Assembly: GCA_024734555.1 (NCBI GenBank)
Contig: JANPWX010000449.1
Coordinates: 4,068,439 to 4,132,438 of the forward strand
DNA: 64,000 nt
Direction: 5' to 3'
Source: Trochalopteron elliotii
Lineage: Eukaryota > Chordata > Aves > Passeriformes > Leiothrichidae
This document shows, piece after piece, positions 10,855 through 24,479 of this stretch. Under the pieces are notes generated by a model. That model was not told the DNA's origin. It did no database searches and was given only the letters and a program-made list of their open reading frames with translations. The position numbers were made by a program, and so were the translations under genes. Positions within the stretch are counted from its first letter, which is position 1. Each line of letters opens with the position of its first letter.

Positions 10855-13800
10855 AATGATCTCCTTATCTATTAATTCAACCTTTGACTAGAATGCTATG
10901 ATATCTATGGAGTTGTATAACCTCAATTAATCCTAATCAATAACTAATAATTGCAAAGCCCACAAAGGCTACTGGAGTAATTTGGAGCCACTAGATAACA
11001 ATACTATCTGACAGGGCTGCAAAAGACTTCGTCATCCTTGCTTATATAAAATCTGTTAAGCTACAATGAGCAACTGAAGGTGTCCAGCTCACTGTTTTTC
11101 TTGAGAATTTCAGAAACATCTCTCTATATTTCCAGGACTATCATGGCACTTATGGAATACTCAGAAGTATGAAAATAATGGTTTACCTGATTAAAATATC
11201 ACTGTATTTTCATGCTGCATTGGTAAGAAATGTTATTGATATAACATGATGTTTTTTAGTCATGTCACTCCCTTAATGCATTTCCACACATTGTTCTTCT
11301 CTTTTTTTTTAATACCATGATTTTTTTATGTGTTAAAGTGCCTTTGTGAGATTGCTATTCAAAAGGCACTCCTGGAGCAAAGGTTAAAAGCACTTGGGAG
11401 AGGAGACTTCTTCCATTTTCTCCCAAGCATCCATCAAGAACAAACAACTCTGTCCACTTCCAAGGGGCCATGGGCAATGCTCACAATGCCCCTAAGCATT
11501 GATCACTGCCCTGTCTGAGTGTCACAGCTCCCACCTCTGAAGCCACCTGTTGAAGAGATGCTTCCACTCCCCTTTTGCATTTTCAAATTTTTTTCCCTTT
11601 TTAAATGTAATTCAGCCTCATCCCCACACTGAGGTCTGTGCAACCTCAGAATTAAGTAATTTTCAGTACACCAATGGGCTGGCAGCACTGACATATCCCT
11701 GTCACCCCAGGCTTATGACCATACACAGCATCCCTCTGTCCAACCAGACTTGTGTCACTCTGACTTCAGGCAAACACTAATGTCAGCAACTGTTAACTTT
11801 GCTAAGATCATTATGTGAGTGTTTTTTCTTGAAATTATTCTTGTTTGTAATTTTGCACTGTATAACATTATACTCAAGATTCTATGATTTTCACAATGAT
11901 GTGGAATCAAACTTTGAATACCATTATTACAAAACCAGAATAACCATCTATTTCCTTAATTTTAAGATAAATAATTGCAAATAAAAGAGAAGAAACAGAT
12001 GGGCAATCACAGCAAGCAGAAGCAGACATGGCCTCTGTTTAAACTGTTGCTGACTCATGCCACCAGAATACCACTTGTGCCAAAACGAGACTACATCCCA
12101 CTCTTTCATGAAATCAGGCAAAATTATAGGAATCACGCTGATATTATCATGAACTCTCAATGTTTCTAATTAAATATGTACTCATTTCATGACTACTGAA
12201 ATATTACAGGGCTAATTTTTAAAAGAGAAGATGTGTCCATGCAGGCACTCATGGACTTATTAAGATCTCCAGGTTCATGCAGATGAGTCCGTGCCTTCAA
12301 AATGATCTTTAAATGCCTAATCTTTTAATGATCTCCAAATACCTTTTAACACCTTCTGCAATATTAGAGGGTCCTGGTAGGGTTAATGGCAAACAGCTGC
12401 TCTGAAATAATGTGAAAGCCCTCTCAGCATCTCTGTTCCAGCTTGTCCTTAATAAGTCCAGACTGCACTAACAGTCTTTGTATCTTAGAACAATTCCAAA
12501 GATTTTTGAAATACTCAGTCTGCTATGTGTGGGTGATATAAGGGATCTCATTTTCTTTCACCCTTTTTCATGCTTCTGTGAGGAAAAAAAAAAAACAAAC
12601 TGGCTTGATGCCTTCATTAATATTTTGCAGTTCACTAATAAATGCTATGAAATACAGCCTCAAGTGAGAGGGAAATTAACGAACTTTCTGAGCCACTGGC
12701 AATTAGTTTTGAAAGACTGTGTAGATCTGGTGAGCTCCCAAAAAAAGAGAAAAGGAAAATGTGGCCTCTTTTTTTTCAAAAATAGAGTTAACAAGTACCT
12801 GGAGAGCAAAGCAATGTGTCTCTGACCCTTCCAGAGGCAGGCAGCTGAGTCCCCAGCCCTCTACTTAACCCACAGGGTGAAGATACTACTTGGGTGTCAT
12901 ATTGAAGAAGCATCAAAAGAACAGAAAACTATATATTGGACAGTGACCAAACTGTGACATGGAAGAACATAATTTTTCTGAATCATGACTGCTTTTGCAA
13001 AAGCAGTAAAGAACAGGGAAGTTTTATCTGAATTGTAGAAAATCACATCCAAGGGGACAACACTGTGTCCCCAAAAGAAGTGCTCCACACAAAGCATTTG
13101 GCTTTATTTTTAACCCATTTAATAATTTACAAAAGAAAGACCATCAACGAACACCTAATCAGAATTTTACCTTCTTGAGTTACCAAAACCAGCAAGTCTG
13201 TCATTGCAAACCATCTGTTAGACACAGCTGGCAATTCCTCTGCTTATAAATCTGATGCTGCCTTTTACGACCCCTTGCTGAAGTCATGGTGATGAGGTTG
13301 TTACTTCATAACTGAATAATGCAGTTTCATAGCTTGCAAATTCCCTTCTGAATGGCTTGAGGTGAACTTGTGGAAAACAAAGGGAGACAGAATGGCTGAA
13401 GAAGACAACTGCTGCAGAAATCTACCATCCCACTGCCCAGAGGCAACTTCACGTTCTCTCTCACCAAAGGCTGAGTCTGCAGCTTGAGAAGGCACTAGAG
13501 ATTTGAAAAATGTTTCAGGATGCATGACAAAAATGGTGCAATGTGTTTTGTCCCTGTTTCTGAATTGGTTTGAGAGTAGGAAGAGAGCACTCAGAGGTTC
13601 TGATGACTGTCTTTGGCTCATCAAATAACATTTTCTCTCCAACTTTATCTCTGCTATATTTCTGAGTTACAAACCCAAAATTTTTGCAGGCCAGGTCTGG
13701 GCTTCTAGAACTTCTGGGATTGTAAAACCACCCTACTACATACAATTTCTGTTAAGAATAGGAAATGAGGGCCCTGGAAAAAACACTAGCAGAGAAACTC

Positions 13801-16800
13801 AAATTATTTATAAACAAAAGTAAGTGCTTTATTGCAAAAGATAAAGAAGTGAAACTACAATACAGCATTGCAGCAGAGAAATACATGTAATTGAATGAAA
13901 CACTACAGCATTATGAGGGAGAAGAATTCACAGAGAAACACGGTAAAGAAAATTATTACAGAGTATAAAAGATTAAACTGCTACATGTTAACCCCTAGGG
14001 TACTTCAGTGTATACATTTGCAGACAGTGCGCCTAAACAAGAGCCTGGAGAAAGTTATTTCTGTCAATGAAAGGCAGACTTTTCTGTCACCAGTGCTGAA
14101 GTAGCCATTTTATTCCCTGCCAAACTACAGATTGCTTTGAAAGAAAAGAGGTTTCCTTTTTATTATGAGGACTCTAAACCAGTTACAGCTGTGCAACAAA
14201 ACAGATGTGGGACGGCAGAAGTGGAGGAAAGTTCACTGGATCCAGGGTAAAGGAAATAATGATGAGACAATACACCATTCTGGAGCCCAAAGTCAGTGCA
14301 GAAATGCTGACATCTTTAATGTGGGTTCCCCCTTCCCAATCTCATGATCTGCTGACAAATGCAGGCACTGCTGAATTGCATTTCCTCGCTCCTGAAGGCA
14401 CTGATGCCTCGCCTGCTGCTGGGATGGTCTGAATTTTAATGCTGCCCTTTCACCAGAAGAAATGGACACAGTAATTCTTATCATGATGGTGTCCTACACT
14501 TCCCTCACATAATTTTCTTCACCTTTTTCATTTCCTACAGGCAAACTGAATACCTGCAAATGAAGAAAAGCACTCTTCCTTTTCCATTTTCCATTATCTT
14601 GTTGGGTATACCCCATATATTATATAGAATACTCATTCACTGTGTAATCAGAGTACTTATTCACAGCCAACACTCCAGGAGTCACCAGAGCTCGGGGGAA
14701 CATATTTGAGCTATCTTTAAATTAGCTATCTCAATACTGATAGCAGGGTAGCTATCATAACACACAGCACATCACAGCATGCCTAATATTGCAGCTTCTT
14801 GAAAGTTACCACAGGTATTTCTAAGAGAGCTACAACCTCAGCAGCATTTGTAATGAGGGGCTCTTTAATTTTTTTTTTTTTTCTATATTTAATGTAACTA
14901 TTGTAAGTTCACAAATGAAGAAGGGAGGATAATGAAATAAAGAGAAGAAAGGATGAAAACCAATATGACTTAGCTGAAGGAAGAAAATAAAAAAAAAACA
15001 GCCTTCTTCATCCCTTAACTCATTCAGGTTATTAAGTAGTATTTTTATCATATTACCATATAAAATAATCTTTTGGCCGGGATCTGCTCAAATTGAAGTC
15101 AACAGCCAAAAATTTGAAAAAACACAAACAAAATGAATGGGATGACAATATCAGGTTGAGGGACTTCCCAGGACTGGAAACTACATAGAAACGTGATGAC
15201 AAATGATAGGAAGTTTGGAATGTGATTACTTTTACTAAAACTTAGGATTCTGGAAGGAGCCAGATTTGCAGTTATGTAATGGACTCTTACACATTTGCTT
15301 AAGTTCTCCCAGGAAATCAAAAAAACATCATATGCTTACTTTCAGGTGAGAGAGGGATGTAGTCCTGGTCAGTAGAATGAACAGATATCAGGGAGGCCCT
15401 CAGGTATGATGCAAGAAACATCTAAGACTATTTGCTTCTTCAAGATAAGCACATTCCCAAGCTATTAGTGCTGGGAAACTGCCACATATGGAAGTTCATA
15501 CCAGGCATCATGTACGCAACAGAAAGAGTATCAGCGAAATGAAAACACAACTTGCAAAACAAACTTTGAAATTTCTTACTGGTCAACCTTGTTTGACTTA
15601 AACCACTATCTCAGTGACCCAGTGTTCTGGATCAGAGATCTTGAGTCAAGGGAGTATACACAGATAGATGAGCTGTCAGTCAGCTCCCTCTCCTCCTGTT
15701 TTGAGACCTTTGATTTATCTACTTTTCTTAAAGAAATATCCCTACTGATGCATTTGCAGTATCTCATGCACCTAATATTAATTTTCACCCAGATTGTTTC
15801 CTTAGCTAGATAACTTAAATGATCAATATGTTATGAAGCCAAGAATTGTCAGAATATATTATGAAATATCTGGAAGACTTCAACAATGATACTGGAAAAA
15901 GTTGTTTGAATTATATTCCAAAACTTGCACAAAGCCTCAAAACTTGTGAAAACCTATATTAAACTGAAAACTCTTCTCATTCCACTGGATTACCACATGT
16001 CACAGGTCTTGCGCAACTGTAGTAGACATATGGAATAAAAATGAGCCCAAAAACCAAAGTCTATAATAAAAGATTTAGTTTTTTAAAATATACTGCTATA
16101 AACACCCATGAAAGGCATTCCTGGCAAGTACTCACCAGAGGGAGTGCCACAGATCTAGGAAGAGATACTAAAGATTAATGTTGAAGCTTAATTTTCTAAG
16201 TTTAATTTTCACCATCAGTTTTTTAATCTCTTTAGCCTCTAGACACAAAAAGTGATTTTGATCATGTAAAAAAACTGTGATCAAAAGCTTGGACAGTCAT
16301 AAAAATGCCCTCAGGGAACGGGATAATACTGCATAACACAATATTCCATGTTGTCCTATGGTGTGTACAGCTTCTTATCAACAACAAATGTACTTACCTG
16401 AACATATCCAGGGCAAATATTGTCCCCAGCTTCACCAAAGCCACTCAACTGAGGTCCATGAGTTGAGACAAATACAGAAAATGGCAGTATTATGTTATTC
16501 ACTGCAATTCATCATTTATGAACTATGCTAACGACATCCACTTGCAATAAAAAAATAAATGGAAATATCTACATCGAATGTTAGTGGTTAGTTTTTTATA
16601 TAAAATTATCTTTCTCTTATGGAGAAATTAGTCTTTTTTAAACTAATGCAGCATATTCACGGGCGACTATGTCCTCAGAGAACAGTAACATTAGAAATAA
16701 TTATGAACCATCTTAATTAATAAAAGCTGGTTTTCCACCCACTTAAGTTTTTAATCTATTGCTGTGCTACCCAACTGAAAAGTTACACACTGACAGTAAG

Positions 16801-17495
16801 GAACTGATTATATCACCACTGGCATTTTCTGAAAATGCCAAGAGCCAAACATTGACTTGTCCTTGGGCAAGAATTCAAGTCTAGGAAAAAAAGTCAAACT
16901 AAACCTGGTAAAATGCAGTATCAGATGCAAGACTTGAGGTATTTGTGTATTAATGTCTCTTCCCAAAGCCCAGTTTCAGGAAAACATGTCCATACTGGCA
17001 CAGGTAACAGGCCAGGAAGAGATCAATGTGACAAGCACACACAAAAGACAACAGAACCAATGTAACCTCTCTGCAATGTGAGGGAATAAAGACATGATTT
17101 TCCCTATGTTTTTAATTTTGGCTTATCTTTAAAAAGGCTTTTCAGAAAGAATGGTTCTCACAGGCTCCACATTCAAGGCCACATTGTCTCCAAAGAATGC
17201 CAAACATTTTGGCCAGGAATAACTATACTGTGGCTCTGCTTCCATAAGTGCCACTGCACAGAAATACAGGATAATACTTATCCTGTAGTGGATGAGAGAA
17301 GTAATGTTTATGCAATGGCATCTACAAAAACAGAGCAGGCCACAGTGCAAATCTTCTGGACCAAGGCTTGTGGGGAATGGTGCTGTGAATTTTTATTCAT
17401 TCAAGAAAGTAAAAAGTAACAAATGAAAGATACCAATGGCTCAAGAAAATGTAACTAATCTCACAGACAAGCCTTAAAACCCCTGTGTCTGCGGA
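10855..17495. other. long AT-rich stretch without a recognised gene or repeat
   Basis: Over 6.6 kb of AT-rich sequence with short A/T runs (about 11298, 12583 and 14870) and no element I can name. Frames of 100-115 codons at 12478-12825 and 13301-13642 have no domain, no codon signature and no good splice context. A 9-bp inverted repeat (TTTTGATCA / TGATCAAAA, 16256-16264 and 16278-16286) is a minor palindrome. A GATGAGTCCGTG string near 12282 resembles part of a hammerhead ribozyme core but lacks the rest. Confidence 0.55.
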
Positions 17496-17499
17496 TTAT

Positions 17500-19165
17500 C
17501 CAGTTATGCCCAGCTTTGCTGGACCTGATCTTCATCAAAAAGAACTGATCAGAAACGTGAAGGCTGGGGGCAGCTTTGGCTGCAGGACCATGAAATGGTA
17601 AAAATCAGGCTCCTGAGAAGATGGAACATGGTAAACAGTAGGTTCACAACCCTGGACTTCAGGAGAATCAACTTTGGCCTGTTAGGGGATCTGCTTGGAA
17701 GAATTTAACGGGATATCATCCTGGAGCAAAGAGATGTCCAAGAGCTGGTTGACTTTCAAGGATCACTGCCTCCAAGCTCAAAATTAGTCCATTCCTAAAA
17801 AGCAGGAAGTCAAGTGCGGGTGGCAGGCAGCCTCCATGGATGATTAAGGTCATGCTCAAACATGGAGAGTGCAAGAGGTGGAAGCAGGGACAGGAGAAAT
17901 GTTGAAATAGCTTGAATGTGCAGAAATGGGGTTGTGAAAAACTAAAGCCAATCTGGAGTTTAATCTGATTACAGGCAACAGCAAAAGCTTCCACAAGTAT
18001 ATCCACAGCAGAAAAGCTAGGGAAAATGCAAGCCTGTTGCTGAATAGGAATTGAGACACGCTAACAAAGAACAAGGAAGCAAATGCATTTTCTAGCTATA
18101 AACTGATGAAGCATAGTCTAGATAAGTGGACAGTGTGTTGGACTGAAAACTGTCAAGCTCACAGAGTTGTGGTCAGTGACATGAAATCCAGACCAGCCTG
18201 AAAGCCAGTCACTAGTGGTGCACCCCATAGTTCATACTGGCATCTACTAAATGTAGTATTAATCACCTGGATGATGGAAGAGAGTGAAGATGTGGATGAC
18301 GGAAGAGAGTGCAGCAAGTTTGTAGATGATACAAAATCGGGAGGAGGGGCTGGTACATCATATGGATATGCTGCCACCAGAGGGACCTCAAGAAAATGGA
18401 GGAATTGGCTGACAAGGACCCCATGAAGTTCAACCAAGAACCTGTTAGGGAGTAATGCCAAAGACCAGCACAGACTGTGATCAAACAACTGAAAAGCAGC
18501 TCTTCAGAGAAGGACGTGGGGGCCCTGGTAAGCAGCTAGTTCAACATAAGCCAGCAGTGTATCCCTGTGACAAAGACAAAGAGCCAAGAGCTTCCTGGGC
18601 TCCATCAGGAAGAGCATTGCCAGCAGGTGGCCCTGCCCCACTGCACAGCACTGCTAAGACACACCGGTGTGCTGTGTCCAGTTCTGGGGTCCTTAGTTTA
18701 ATGGAGACATGGACATATTGAGAGAGTTAAGGAAAGGTACACAAATATGATTAAGGTCTTGAAGCACCTGTCATATGATGAGAGGCTGTAAGAGCTGGCT
18801 CTTCTCAGCCTCGAGAAGGCTCTGGGGGATCTTACCAGTAAGAGTAAATACTTGATGGGGGTGTAAAGAAGATGGAGCTAGAATTTTCTTACTGGTGAAC
18901 AATCAAAGAAAAAGAGGTAAAGGGCACAAACTGAAATGCATGGAACTTCATTTAGACATCATAAAAAAAAGCTTTGTCTCAAGAATGGTCAAATTCTATA
19001 ACGGGCTGCCCATAGAAAGTGTGGAGTTTTATTTTCATAGATACTCAAAATGCAACTGGTCACAAGCCCGAGGTCACCTGCTCCAGTTGACCTTGCTTTG
19101 AGTAGCCTTGATTTTCAGAGATGTCTTCTGACCGCAACTATTCTGTGACTGTAATTCTGTTTCTC
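17500..19165 (+). mobile_element. CR1 LINE, long but internally deleted
   Basis: The order of CR1 segments is kept on the plus strand. The region after the endonuclease (GAACTGATCAGAAACGTGAA, CCTGGACTTCAGGAGAATC) is followed by the linker ending CTAGGGAAAATG near 18030. Next come the late RT region, with AGATAAGTGGACAGTG (about 18120), CAGAGTTGTGGTCAGTG and TTTGTAGATGAT (FVDD, 18319-18330), then the post-RT region, with GCCAGCAGTGT (about 18549) and CTGTGTCCAGTTCTGGGG (about 18674), and finally the 3' UTR and tail near 19140-19165. The first half of the RT domain between about 18045 and 18118 is missing. Many stops and frameshifts are present. A 25-bp segment is tandemly duplicated at 18270-18319. 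Confidence 0.9.
18270..18319 (+). repeat. 25-bp tandem duplication inside CR1
   Basis: GATGATGGAAGAGAGTG at 18270 is repeated as GATGACGGAAGAGAGTG at 18295, giving two 25-bp units. It lies just before the remnant FVDD codons of the CR1 reverse transcriptase. Other CR1 copies have one unit here, so the duplication arose in this copy or its source. Confidence 0.8.
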
Positions 19166-19169
19166 CTAG

Positions 19170-22100
19170 TATCCTGACAGTTGCCTTCCTACAGTGTGAA
19201 AATACATTTTAAGAGCACAACAGCACAAAGTGCATCCATGTTTGCATGCACTCAAGCAGCCTACACAAGCAGAATAGCAGATGCCTTTACAGGCTTGCAA
19301 TACTATGTGGAAGTTGTACCACAATCTCTGTTCTTCTGCCAAGAGAGAGAACTGACCCAAGTCCCTACACAGCGGAAAAGCAGTGTATTCATCATTTTTC
19401 AATCAAATGAAAAGAGAGAAAGTGTGATGCGCATGCTGCACAGATCAGGAATGCTGGGAAGCAAGTGCCAGCCATCAAACCACATCTGTACTCCCGGGGT
19501 ATCATCTTACACTGCTCATGGCTGGAATGTGCTGCAGCAGCATGGCCCAATTGGCAGCTGGAGTGTCAAACCCAGTGTCTACATTCAGCTGGCTGCCTTT
19601 TCCTGGGCAGCACAAAGAATGGCTGGCTGAGCAGCCAAAAGCCTTCTCCCACGCTGGCTCACAGGCCTTGGGCTTTCCTGCCTGGCTTTGACAGAGCAGA
19701 TGGGAAGAGTTTGCTAATTCTGGGGGTGAGAGAGAGAGGGAATAATCTTTGGTTGCCATGGGGTGGGCAGCATACCTAAGGAGGGAAAAGGTGTGAGTGG
19801 GTTGCTGCTGCCTGCTGCTGCCTTGGGGTGGTGGGGAAGGCAGGTTCTTGTGCCGGAAGTGTGGATATGGGAAGATGCTGTTAGAAGACTGGGTGGTGTT
19901 TCAGGTGGACTAGCCCTCTCTGGGATAACACAGAACAGCTCCAGCTGTCTAGATTACCCTGCACAAGTGCAGCTCCATAAATTCCTTCTAACAGCACTAG
20001 TGATGAAATTACTTGTTTCTAATATCACAGTCCTGTGCTATTTAATTCCCCACCTTCCCATTCCAGGTGTGAGCACATCACCTCCCCGCCCTGGCCAATG
20101 CCCAGCTTCTCTGCTACATGCACAACTGCAGCCACTCTGCCATGCAACCATGCACGCAAGATCACAAGGATGGAGCTACCACTTTGGCAAGCCTCTTCCA
20201 GACCTGCACATTCCTTCCTTATGTACTCGCTTCTTTGACATATGATGTTGCTTAAGCACCTTCAGTGCTTTGCCTGAATCCTGTAAACAAGAAGAATCCT
20301 ATAAATATGAAGAGGAGGCATTAGCTTTTTCTCTACCAGTAGACCATAAATAACTTTTACGGGCAGTTTCCTGTTCCTCTCAAGTCAAATTTTCAGGTTA
20401 ATTTTACTTTACCAAAGCTACACAAAATTACGAGGTCATTTTCTGCCAATGCATATGAACTTATCTAGATACATGGACATATAAAGTATAAGACATAAGG
20501 GACACAGCATCAGAATTTATATTAAAATATAGTTACTAACTTAATTGACCCAAGAGAGAATGTGTTGGACCCTGACAATCAAGAGGAAAATGTAGTTGAA
20601 GCTCAGATTCTATGCAGTCACTGTGCCATAACTACACACATGTACAGAAATGCCCATTCCAACCTCACCACTCCCAGGCAGAGTACTACTCTGGCCAAAT
20701 GCATAACTCTGCTTTCAAAACAAAGGCAAATTCTAAAGCAAACTTGCCTATAAGTTAGATTCACAAAGCTAATTCCCCAGAGAGTCTGAAGTGAGGTGCC
20801 CATCTGCTCTTCTCCACTGGAGATACACTTCCACAATGATAAACAACTGCTAGAAAAACTTTGAGAGACAGTTACTGAGAACAATACAAATTAAGAGAAG
20901 TTATATCAGAAAAATCACTACAAAACCCCATGCATTTCTGATAACAAACCAATGGGCCTGCCAGAGATGCAATGACCCTCTCCAATTAGTGGCCCCATAA
21001 TGGCACCCCTAATCCCCTATGATCCACAGCTCCAGGGAATATTTTCTACCCCATAGGAAAATTATCCATCCCTAATAGCTGCAGGATGCTAGACAGATGG
21101 GGAATTAAGGCTACACACTAAAGACATTGAGTTTTGTGTGGCTATCTCTCTTGTTTGGCAGTACAACTGTTATGCCAGACAGGGTGATGTGGCCTCAGCT
21201 GTCAGGAAGGGGAGAGTCCCCACAGGAGGTGTCTGGAAACAGCTGGGAAACCTCCCCACACTTTCTACCCCATGATAAATCAGCAATAAAACAACTCTTT
21301 GTAAACGAAGCAAATACCTGGATTTAGCGTGGGCTTTCTTTCCAGTGACCCTTGCAGTCTTGTACAATGATGGGAAAGTGTCACAGTGTTCATTTTACAT
21401 CAGGGGAACAGGCAGTACTTCTGATGGCAGTAATGGAAACTAAATCCAAAGCTGCAACACTGGCTCCATGGTTATCTAAGAAGTTTTACCATTAATATAA
21501 TTGAAGCCAAATTTCACTTTGTTCCTCTGAGTCCTCCACATTCCTTTCAGCCTCTTTTTTTGGTATGAGTTTGCTTTAGCTTTTTTACAGTGTGGAAAGA
21601 GCTGTCCCCTTGGATTCCTCATAGCAGTACATCTTTCGTTTTTACAAACACACTCACTCTATACCAGGGAAACAAAGACCAGTTTTGCACCTCTTAATTC
21701 AGGAGTCCTAAGGTGGATATAGAGAAAGATGAAGACTTTAAGAAGCTAAGAAAAGAAAAAATGCCTGAAATTCAAAACAATAATCTGAAAAAAATTGATT
21801 AACTGCTTTTGCTTATATTTAAACTGGCAGTATGCATGGGACACAATGCAAACCTTTTCCATGATATCCTCAGTACACACTATCTCCTGGATCCACTGTA
21901 GTCAATTCTAGGAGCACAAAGATAACTATCTGATTATACAAAACCTGTAATCATTCACCTTGAGGCCTCTGAAGTGAGGCACGTGGCAATGTCAGCATCA
22001 CTATGTCTTGAGCATGATGTAGTACCTCTCCTGTTGTTTTCTGTCTTATAAAATTTTCATTACTTTTCTTCTATCCTATCACTAACTTCTGCTGGAAGTT

Positions 22101-24325
22101 CTCCCCCATGCTGGACTCTCTCACCTTCTCTTTGATCCCCCTCAAAATCCGTCCATGATTTTCTGTTTCCTGATCCCACCACGTTAACAATTCTGCCCTC
22201 ATGTTTCCACATTCTGCAGTCCCAGCGCCAAGCCCTCCTTCAGCTCCATGGACCCCCCATTCCTGTCCGCTGGCACTTTGATCCTTTCTGAAGTGATTCT
22301 GCTGGTTTAACACCATTAACACTTACAGAAAAGTATGGGACTGTTTCTTGAATATGGGTTTTGCCAGAAGCTCTGTATTTGGCTCACTGAGATTATACAC
22401 CTCCAGCAGAAACCAGCTCATGGATTTAGGCACAGTGCCTGAACAGTAAACCTGGTGTGTGGATAAAAGGTATTTCTTGAAGCAGTGTCACAGAAGGACA
22501 CCAACTTCTCTTGTCACCACAGACAACCGGAACATGCTCTCTCCTTACTGCAAACTCAAAACCCAAACAAGCAAAAAAACTCAACCCAACCAAAATCAAA
22601 CCAAAGCAGATCTTTGACAAGTCAAGAACTGTTCTCAAAGACATCTGTGCCCCTAAGGTAATACCATACCCTTGAGCAACATCAAGCCACATCATATCAG
22701 CAGGAGCTAATTAATTTCCAGTCACCACAGTGCTTTAAAGAAGGTTGCAGGGAACAATCCTTACAGCAGGAAGCCCCACTCCATACGGCAGGGCCATCAT
22801 TCACCATGACTTGGAAAAGCAGCAGTGCTCACCACCATCTCTCATTATGTGCAGAGGAGTAAAGCAACTCAATTTGGCTGATGCCATGATGCACATGTGA
22901 TGATGCCTTGATCTGCCTGCATCCAGCATCAGATGTCATCAAACACAGTTGGCATGCTACAGACATTTTAAAAGCCACAATGAGGAGACAGCATGTTCTT
23001 CAATGATAGATGGCTCTAAACAAACTCATACATAAAATCAGAAGCAATCTGTGGAACTGCAGTTTCCATTCTCCCCTGGAATTGAAAGGAGGAGGATTAT
23101 TATAGCAGCAATTGTTAGGGGTGCTGTATCAAAAGGTCAGTGTGCAATTACCTACACCCCTCAATACATACACACAGAACAAACAGCAAACCATTCCCAT
23201 TTCAAGAGCTTGTACCTCCTCCAGACATGTCATGTAGTATACAAATCTGAGCCCAAGAGCACTCACTCGCCATAGTAAAACTAGAAGGTCTATTTGTAGG
23301 TATATTTGAAGTTGAGAAGGGCTTATAAAACCTGGGTACATTTTCATGTCAGCTTGTTTCACGCACTTCAGCAAAATAGCTTTTATTTTTTCTTACTGAG
23401 AAATTTTGCACCCTATTAACCTTTTTTCTATTGTATCAGGAACATGAGCACAGCAACATTGTTCTCTTGTGCAGGAACCAGAGGCCAGACTTTGAGCAGG
23501 GACTGATCCTTCTCATTCATCCTTTTACCCTCAGTACCTTTGCAGAATGCAACCAACTTACAAACCACATTCCTACAGGCTTGAAATGTCTACCCACAGT
23601 AAAAGGTTAACTATTTTACTGTAAAAAAACTTTAAACTTGCATTAGTCCTTTAACATAGCAAAAGCTTTTTCTGAAATCAAAGCCATAATATCTATTGGT
23701 TTCAAGACATTTTTAAAATTGCTAAATGTTTTGTGATTGTGATTGGAGAAAACTAAATTATTTTATTTCACATAAGAGCTTCAACTTCTAAAATATTATC
23801 TATGATGAAATGATATACTAGTTCAGTAAGATGTTCCACTACAATGACCTACAAGAATATCACTGAAATTTTTGGTGATGAACACTGTAATACTGAGCAC
23901 TACATAAGACTGAAGGAAAAAATATGAGGGAATCTTCAGTGCATTAAAAGCAATTATCAACTAAACTAAGATCAATGACGTGACAAAGTACAACACAGGA
24001 ATGATTTTGCTTGTCTGCACTGCTTCATCTACTTTCAAGTTCCAAACGGAAATCTAACTTGGAGCTTCTGAATTTCATGACCTTCTAGTATAATTTGCTT
24101 AGTTCACAACAAAACATTGCAGATAAATTTATCAGTATAGTTAGTTTGATGGCATAAAACTAGTCTGATCTGTTGCAATTCATTCCATTTCAAAGCAACA
24201 ATACCCCACAGATCAGACACTGACATTATCTCAACCTAAAATGTACATTTACTCTTGACACCAAACATGGTATTTATTTTTAAAGGGCAGTTGTAGTAAA
24301 GTCATTATACAAAACTACAAGAAAA
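19170..24325. other. unrecognised sequence with two long open frames
   Basis: Directly after the CR1, the plus strand has two of the longest frames outside recognised repeats, 19181-19630 (149 codons) and 19763-20245 (160 codons), in a GC-richer block. Neither shows a domain, signal peptide or repeat pattern that I recognise, and both overlap long frames in other phases, which points to composition. TGCTGCTGCC repeats occur near 19803-19823. The rest (20.3-24.3 kb) is ordinary AT-rich DNA with short frames. Confidence 0.5.
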
Positions 24326-24329
24326 TAAA

Positions 24330-24475
24330 TTTCCAGTGCTTTAGCAGCATCACACAGCTTGGTGTCAATGGCAAACTTTCTGAGAGTGAAATCCCACTGC
24401 CTCCTCTTGGACACTGAGCCACTGACCGTTACTCTTTGAATACAACCATCTAGACAACCCCTTTCACAAGCAGCC
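24330..24475 (-). mobile_element. ancient CR1 reverse-transcriptase fragment, antisense
   Basis: On the minus strand the open frame 24477-24280 contains LDGCIQRVTVSGSVS followed by LRKFAIDTKLCDAAKALE. These align with two adjacent CR1 RT blocks, usually L.GR.QRV.VNG..S and LSKFADDTKLCG.V..LE. The stretch between them, about 30 codons in intact copies, is deleted. The catalytic FADD motif is now FAID, so the first Asp is lost. The plus-strand text CAGCTTGGTGTCAATGGCAA is the usual antisense view of this site. No 3' tail is attached. This is an old relic that could be mistaken for a small gene. Confidence 0.8.
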
Positions 24476-24479
24476 ATAC

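Noticed and set aside
12275..12305. GATGAGTCCGTG, resembling the conserved core of a hammerhead ribozyme.
   Set aside because: The stem II that should follow and the GAAA element in the right place are missing, and no flanking stems I or III can be drawn.
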